59,689 bases of DNA from Endozoicomonas arenosclerae. Its GTDB lineage: Bacteria > Pseudomonadota > Gammaproteobacteria > Pseudomonadales > Endozoicomonadaceae. Of this stretch, positions 56,095-59,689 are shown in pieces (position 1 is the stretch's first letter; each line of letters begins with the position of its first letter). The stretch covers positions 127,879 through 187,567 of the forward strand of contig NZ_LASA01000059.1 in NCBI RefSeq assembly GCF_001562015.1, read 5' to 3'. A program made the translations under genes and the position numbers. Under the pieces are notes generated by a model. That model saw nothing but the letters and a program-made list of their open reading frames with translations. It searched no databases and was not told where the DNA came from.

Positions 56095-58080
56095 TCAATG
56101 TAATTTCTTATAGTCGTACAGTGCTTCCTGCATCAGTAATCTTAAATGTTGGCTGCTTATACGCTGTATTTCATTGCTCAGTGGTTCAAGATCTGGTGAG
56201 TGCTGGTCCTCAGTTTCAGGCTTTGCAGACTTATCTTTCAATCGAGAGAGTAACCACTTCATTCTGACAATGTCTGCTTGATGTTCATCTGCTTCGTAGT
56301 CGAGAAAACAGGGTGACTGATTCTCTGAATCTTTGGCACTGCTCACGGTGTATCTAGCTTTATTCAGGAAGTCCCGAACCTCTGCTGAGGGGGTTACGGC
56401 CGATTGCACAATGGCTTGTAGCAGCGGTTCAGCATTGTATTGCTCGACTACACTTGCTGCGAACTGACGGATGGTTTCTGGCTTTTCTTCCAGTTTTTTC
56501 CAGGCAGCTCCCACATCTTCTGGTGAAATCGTATCGTAGAAAGTTTTCAGATCTCCATTCGACGACAACAGGCCCAGCTGAGTACGGGTAAAAAGGTTAT
56601 GGGGTATGGTTTCAGGGTAGGGAAGCTTGCCCAGCGCAAGAGCCTCACTCAATGTGTTATCACCAGAAACACCTACCACGGGCTTTGACAGAAGCATCAG
56701 AGCCATCATGGCTTGGTGCGGCAGGTGACCAGGGTCAACAAGCGTTAGAGTAATGCCATTCTCTAATTCCTGTAGGGTAAGGGTTCTGGGAGTAGCCTCT
56801 GTTGACCATAGATGAACAGTGTTGACTTGAGCATGTTTCAACGCACTTTTTGCATAGGTAAAACTGGTATTCAGCTCTTCTTCGGAAAGCGACATTATGA
56901 TTGTCTGGTCTTGTTCAGGGTAGGCTTGAGCCAATGAAGCGATAAATCCCAACTTGCCATTGAGATGATGGAAGTAGGTAAAGTAATAACCTGCTCCTGC
57001 CTGAAAGGCTTTTAATTGCTTCTCTTTTCTCTCGTGGCCGGTTAGAACTTGTCGGGTTACCTGGGGAAGCGCTTCAAGAGCCTGAATAAATGGACTGCTT
57101 TCTGGCTCGTTGTTAAATGCTTTGAATTGTTCGGTTAGCTCTGTGTCTATCAGGATTCCGGCACTGTGGGGTTCCAGACCAAACCGTGGAACTCGATAGC
57201 AGGACATGAGTTTTGATACCGGTGTGCAATAACTGGTTGGATCTTCTGCAAAGGTTCTTCGTTCTCGATAGGCAGGCTCTTCCAGATAGCCTTGATACTT
57301 AAATCGATATTCCCTTATGTGCTTGCTGAAGGCATCGAAGGAGGATTCAGGATCGTTGAATCGAACATCCTGAATGTCCTGATACTCAATTTTGAAGTAG
57401 TCCTTATTTAAAATCTCCTCAACGTAATCATAGGCAGCCCCATTTATCGTGCGTTGCACCCATCCCAGTTGTTTTCGGCGACAGTCGCTGGTTTCACAAT
57501 TATGAAGGCTCTCCAGCTCACTGACTGATGCACCGATAAATAAGCCATTTTGGGTTCTGAGAGGGTCAACCGCTTTCCCTGTAATGGCTCCCAGCATAAG
57601 AATAAATTGAGAGGCTTCCAGATTCGCAGCGGCATCTTCCGGATTTCCTCCTTCTCTGAGCCAATACCAGTCAAATGGATGATCAGGGAAGAGCCCGGGA
57701 AGTCGCAGTGCTTTTTCAGAAGTCGTATCAACAGCCAGCCCTAAATTTAGGAGGGGCATTGATTTAAGCAGGTTTCTGGCTGCTTTGGCTACATAAACGG
57801 CATCACCTATCGATTGATGAGACTGGGTGGTTAGCATCAGTTGATGTTGAAATAGCTCACTTTCAATCTCTTCAGTATCCAGTTGAGCAAGGAACAACTT
57901 GTAGATATCCAGCTGTCCCTGATTAAGAAAGTGGTGGCCAAACAGTTCTGTTGGGGCTGCTTGCTGGTATGACTCTTTTAGTCGCTTTAGATCTGGGTTG
58001 TCCTCTTCTGCAATTGCAAGATGGACATGAAAGAGCAACAGCGTATATGACAAAAGTAGGACAATTGTTCTAAGGATCAT
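56095..58080 (-). CDS. secreted protein with a possible GT-B-like C-terminal half
   Basis: 661 residues; signal peptide MILRTIVLLLSYTLLLFHVH, cleaved near AIA|EE. The N-terminal 320 residues are unfamiliar. In the C-terminal half, TIIMSLSEEEL, then LTLVDPGHLPHQAMMALMLLSKP and VVGVSGDNTLSEALALGKLPYPE have the order seen in donor-binding halves of GT-B glycosyltransferases (a Gly-rich turn followed by S/T-x-x-E-A-x-x-x-GK-P). This is a resemblance only. Ends with a helical Gln/Leu/Lys-rich tail. 119 bp downstream of the PSD gene on the same strand. Confidence 0.72.
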   Translation of the reverse strand: MILRTIVLLLSYTLLLFHVHLAIAEEDNPDLKRLKESYQQAAPTELFGHHFLNQGQLDIYKLFLAQLDTEEIESELFQHQLMLTTQSHQSIGDAVYVAKAARNLLKSMPLLNLGLAVDTTSEKALRLPGLFPDHPFDWYWLREGGNPEDAAANLEASQFILMLGAITGKAVDPLRTQNGLFIGASVSELESLHNCETSDCRRKQLGWVQRTINGAAYDYVEEILNKDYFKIEYQDIQDVRFNDPESSFDAFSKHIREYRFKYQGYLEEPAYRERRTFAEDPTSYCTPVSKLMSCYRVPRFGLEPHSAGILIDTELTEQFKAFNNEPESSPFIQALEALPQVTRQVLTGHERKEKQLKAFQAGAGYYFTYFHHLNGKLGFIASLAQAYPEQDQTIIMSLSEEELNTSFTYAKSALKHAQVNTVHLWSTEATPRTLTLQELENGITLTLVDPGHLPHQAMMALMLLSKPVVGVSGDNTLSEALALGKLPYPETIPHNLFTRTQLGLLSSNGDLKTFYDTISPEDVGAAWKKLEEKPETIRQFAASVVEQYNAEPLLQAIVQSAVTPSAEVRDFLNKARYTVSSAKDSENQSPCFLDYEADEHQADIVRMKWLLSRLKDKSAKPETEDQHSPDLEPLSNEIQRISSQHLRLLMQEALYDYKKLH

Positions 58081-58199
58081 ATTATTCTCTGATCGACTGA
58101 TTGAGCTTGCCTCTGATCCCTGAGCGTTTTTCTGAACACTTAAATCTAACAGAGATTGATCGTTTTGCTCTTCAGTCTTTGTGAGTAGCCACTCACCGA

Positions 58200-59192
58200 T
58201 CAGTAATGGCCCACTTTTTCTCCCATTCTGACCTTTTCACCCGCTTTTAGCTCAAGAGTTCCCTGATCTTCAGGAAACAGCAAAATAACCGTAGAGCCCA
58301 GGTTAAATAACCCCATCTCTTCTCCTTTTTCCTTCCTGACCGGTGGTTGATCCTTTTGGTAGTCAATGGTGACAGGCTTGTTACTCATACCCGGTTTTAT
58401 GCACATCCAGCTGGTTTCTATTCGACCCACATTTTCAGCACCGACCAGCACCATGATGAATGGGCCGTGATCACCGTCGAACACTGCGATCATTCGCTCA
58501 TTGACTGCATAGAGATTATTGATCGATTCCGCGTGTCGTGGATCAACTCTGTGCAAGGTTCCAGGAATGCTGGTAAGGGTTCTCAATGTGCCTGAAAAAG
58601 GCATATGCACTCTGTGGTAGTTGCTGGGTGATAGATAGAAAGTGACGTATGAGCCCTTGAAGAACGCTTCAGCCAATTGATCATTGCCGTGTAAAAGATC
58701 AACCAAAGAGTATAACTTTCCTTTTGCCTGAATCATTTGCAGGCCATCTATTCTTCCTGTTTCTGAAACCAGACCATCAACAGGGCTGGTTAGAGTGTTG
58801 ATGTCAGGATCTATAGTTCGTGCACCTGGTTTCAAGGACCGGGTGAAAAAAGCATTGAAGTTTTTGTACCAGCCTATGTCGGGATGCAGTAATTCTGTGA
58901 CATCAATGTCAAAGAGTTTGATAAAGACATCAATCATGGGGTCTTTGATCAATGGGCTGTCTGCGTAGGCAAGATCAGTAAGAATATTCAGGTTCAGCCG
59001 CTTCAGAGTGTCCTGACTGGTCTGATTCATTTCGGTGCCCAGCAGAAGATTACCCAGCAGCAGCTCATAGGGAATCTGTTCATCTTTTTGTAATGAACAG
59101 TCAACATCTGCCAGAGTGTTGCCACTGAGGAGGAATGAGAGCAAGGCAATAAGAGCAGATGCTCTGGCAGCAGAGAGCCCTTGATTATTCAT
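58200..59192 (-). CDS. psd: phosphatidylserine decarboxylase with an N-terminal export signal
   Basis: Converts phosphatidylserine to phosphatidylethanolamine. 330 residues. The self-cleavage motif LGST (Gly299-Ser300-Thr301), where Ser becomes the pyruvoyl group, is intact, as are YHRVHMPFSG and the TSPVDGLVSETG segment. Unusually, the protein begins with a classical signal peptide (ALIALLSFLLSGNTLA, then DVDC), whereas the housekeeping PSD is an inner-membrane protein facing the cytoplasm. So this copy probably acts in the periplasm or outside. About 80 bp separate it from a MITE. Confidence 0.9.
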   Translation of the reverse strand: MNNQGLSAARASALIALLSFLLSGNTLADVDCSLQKDEQIPYELLLGNLLLGTEMNQTSQDTLKRLNLNILTDLAYADSPLIKDPMIDVFIKLFDIDVTELLHPDIGWYKNFNAFFTRSLKPGARTIDPDINTLTSPVDGLVSETGRIDGLQMIQAKGKLYSLVDLLHGNDQLAEAFFKGSYVTFYLSPSNYHRVHMPFSGTLRTLTSIPGTLHRVDPRHAESINNLYAVNERMIAVFDGDHGPFIMVLVGAENVGRIETSWMCIKPGMSNKPVTIDYQKDQPPVRKEKGEEMGLFNLGSTVILLFPEDQGTLELKAGEKVRMGEKVGHY

Positions 59193-59274
59193 GGGAAGAG
59201 ACCTGAAGCTGAAGAAAGGTTAGATTCAGAAGAAGAGTAGAACAGGATGAGAGAATTACTCATCCTGCTTTGGT

Positions 59275-59442
59275 CTAGGAGCCTGTCCGAGAATAGCGCT
59301 CGAGAATAAAGTTCAGTAGATCGAGCCAGGTTTTTCGTTGGATTTGTGTGAATAGTTGACCTATTTAATCAAATTCAACGGAAAATATGGCCGATCTTTC
59401 TGGACTTTAGGCCGGGCTGTCTATTCTTGGTCAGGCTCCTAG
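59275..59442. mobile_element. 168-bp palindromic MITE, copy 2
   Basis: Same length and design as copy 1 (51936-52103), roughly four-fifths identical by eye. Ends CTAGGAGCCTGTCCGAGAAT and, inverted, ATTCTTGGTCAGGCTCCTAG. The central segment GAATAGTTGACCTATTTAA is conserved. It directly abuts an insertion-sequence end and shares a CTAG with it. An inverted pair CAGGATGAG/CTCATCCTG at 59243-59267 precedes it. Confidence 0.9.
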
Positions 59443-59689
59443 CAGCCTGTCGGACTTGAACCCATAAACGCAGTTCAAGTAATTTCAGACTCTGACTATT
59501 CCGGAGAGAACTTATAAAACCCTCTCCGGCGCATTACATTTTCAACTTGTCCTTATGATTTTTCTCACTCTTGGCCTCAGATCAGCCCAATAGTGCCACA
59601 GATAAGTCGCCAACAAGACCAGTTCCAACCACTGCTCTTCATTCACTTGTTTCAGGCTGAACATCCGCCTCAAGTTATACGCAAGACAA
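59443..59689 (-). mobile_element. insertion sequence, terminal part (IS1182-like?)
   Basis: The last 247 bp hold a probable IS end: CAGCCTGTCGGACTTGAAC at 59443, followed by a short non-coding stretch and then the 3' end of a transposase gene on the minus strand. The element continues beyond the window. Its end resembles the MITE ends (CTAG then C/GAGCCTGTC). Family assignment is tentative. Confidence 0.65.
59542..59689 (-). CDS. transposase C-terminal fragment (partial at window edge)
   Basis: An open frame on the minus strand ends with TGA at 59542-59544 and runs off the window, so the N-terminus is not seen. The 48 visible codons read ...CLAYNLRRMFSLKQVNEEQW and then YLWHYWADLRPRVRKI before a short basic end. 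AYNLRRMF is the kind of C-terminal motif found in IS1182/IS4-type DDE transposases. It fits the IS end 95 bp further left. Confidence 0.65.
   Translation of the reverse strand, partial: CLAYNLRRMFSLKQVNEEQWLELVLLATYLWHYWADLRPRVRKIIRTS

Overview
The window looks like chromosome from a gammaproteobacterium of the Oceanospirillales/Pseudomonadales side. It opens in the tail of an rRNA operon. Its core is a chain of housekeeping genes in an order familiar from Pseudomonas and relatives: darP/pmbA, npr-rapZ-ptsN-hpf-rpoN-lptBAC-kdsCD-yrbG, mlaFEDCB-ibaG-murA-hisG-hisD, algW/degS, nif3, cysDN. Moderate GC, many secreted proteins of unknown family, REP-like repeats, MITE-like elements and a protein rich in eukaryotic-type signalling motifs suggest a host-associated genus such as Endozoicomonas. 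The genus is an inference, not proven here.

Layout. 1-667: 23S rRNA 3' end and two 5S genes separated by a terminator. 668-3281: a gene-poor stretch, then a mucin-like beta-helix surface protein. 3458-8803: acetate transporter, tRNA-His, pentulose kinase, ugpQ, darP and pmbA. 8775-10490: a secreted protein whose reading frame seems to have been shifted by an 8-bp tandem repeat. 10642-20295: mgtE, the nitrogen-PTS/rpoN cluster and the Lpt/Kdo genes. 20431-21687: a secreted lipin/LNS2-like protein lodged between kdsD and yrbG. 21855-30531: yrbG, the Mla phospholipid-transport operon, ibaG, murA, hisG, hisD. 30690-34299: accessory genes (LamG-like secreted protein, CBS pair, VTT membrane protein, small anchored protein) where hisC often sits in relatives. 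34376-40832: algW/degS, nif3, the tyrosine-repeat protein (36612-37907), a large imperfect inverted repeat, cysDN. 41156-50655: metabolic genes (marC, a StyA-like monooxygenase, kbl-tdh, a HAD phosphatase) and a run of small accessory genes. 50738-59689: MerR regulator with DUF2938/DUF2798 membrane proteins, further secreted proteins, an acyl-CoA synthetase, a phosphatidylserine decarboxylase with an export signal, two copies of a 168-bp palindromic MITE, and the end of an insertion sequence.

How the parts fit. The backbone serves envelope biogenesis (Kdo, LPS transport, phospholipid trafficking, MurA), nitrogen-PTS/sigma-54 control, histidine synthesis and sulfate activation. Interleaved single genes mostly carry signal peptides or eukaryote-like motifs and look like independent host-interaction acquisitions. 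The most striking is a 431-residue protein without Cys or Trp. It has five 14-residue tyrosine repeats, several EPIYA-like tyrosines, a class II SH3 ligand motif and a polybasic tail: a candidate translocated effector phosphorylated in host cells. Two secreted proteins (LNS2-like and PSD) point to lipid chemistry outside the cytoplasm.
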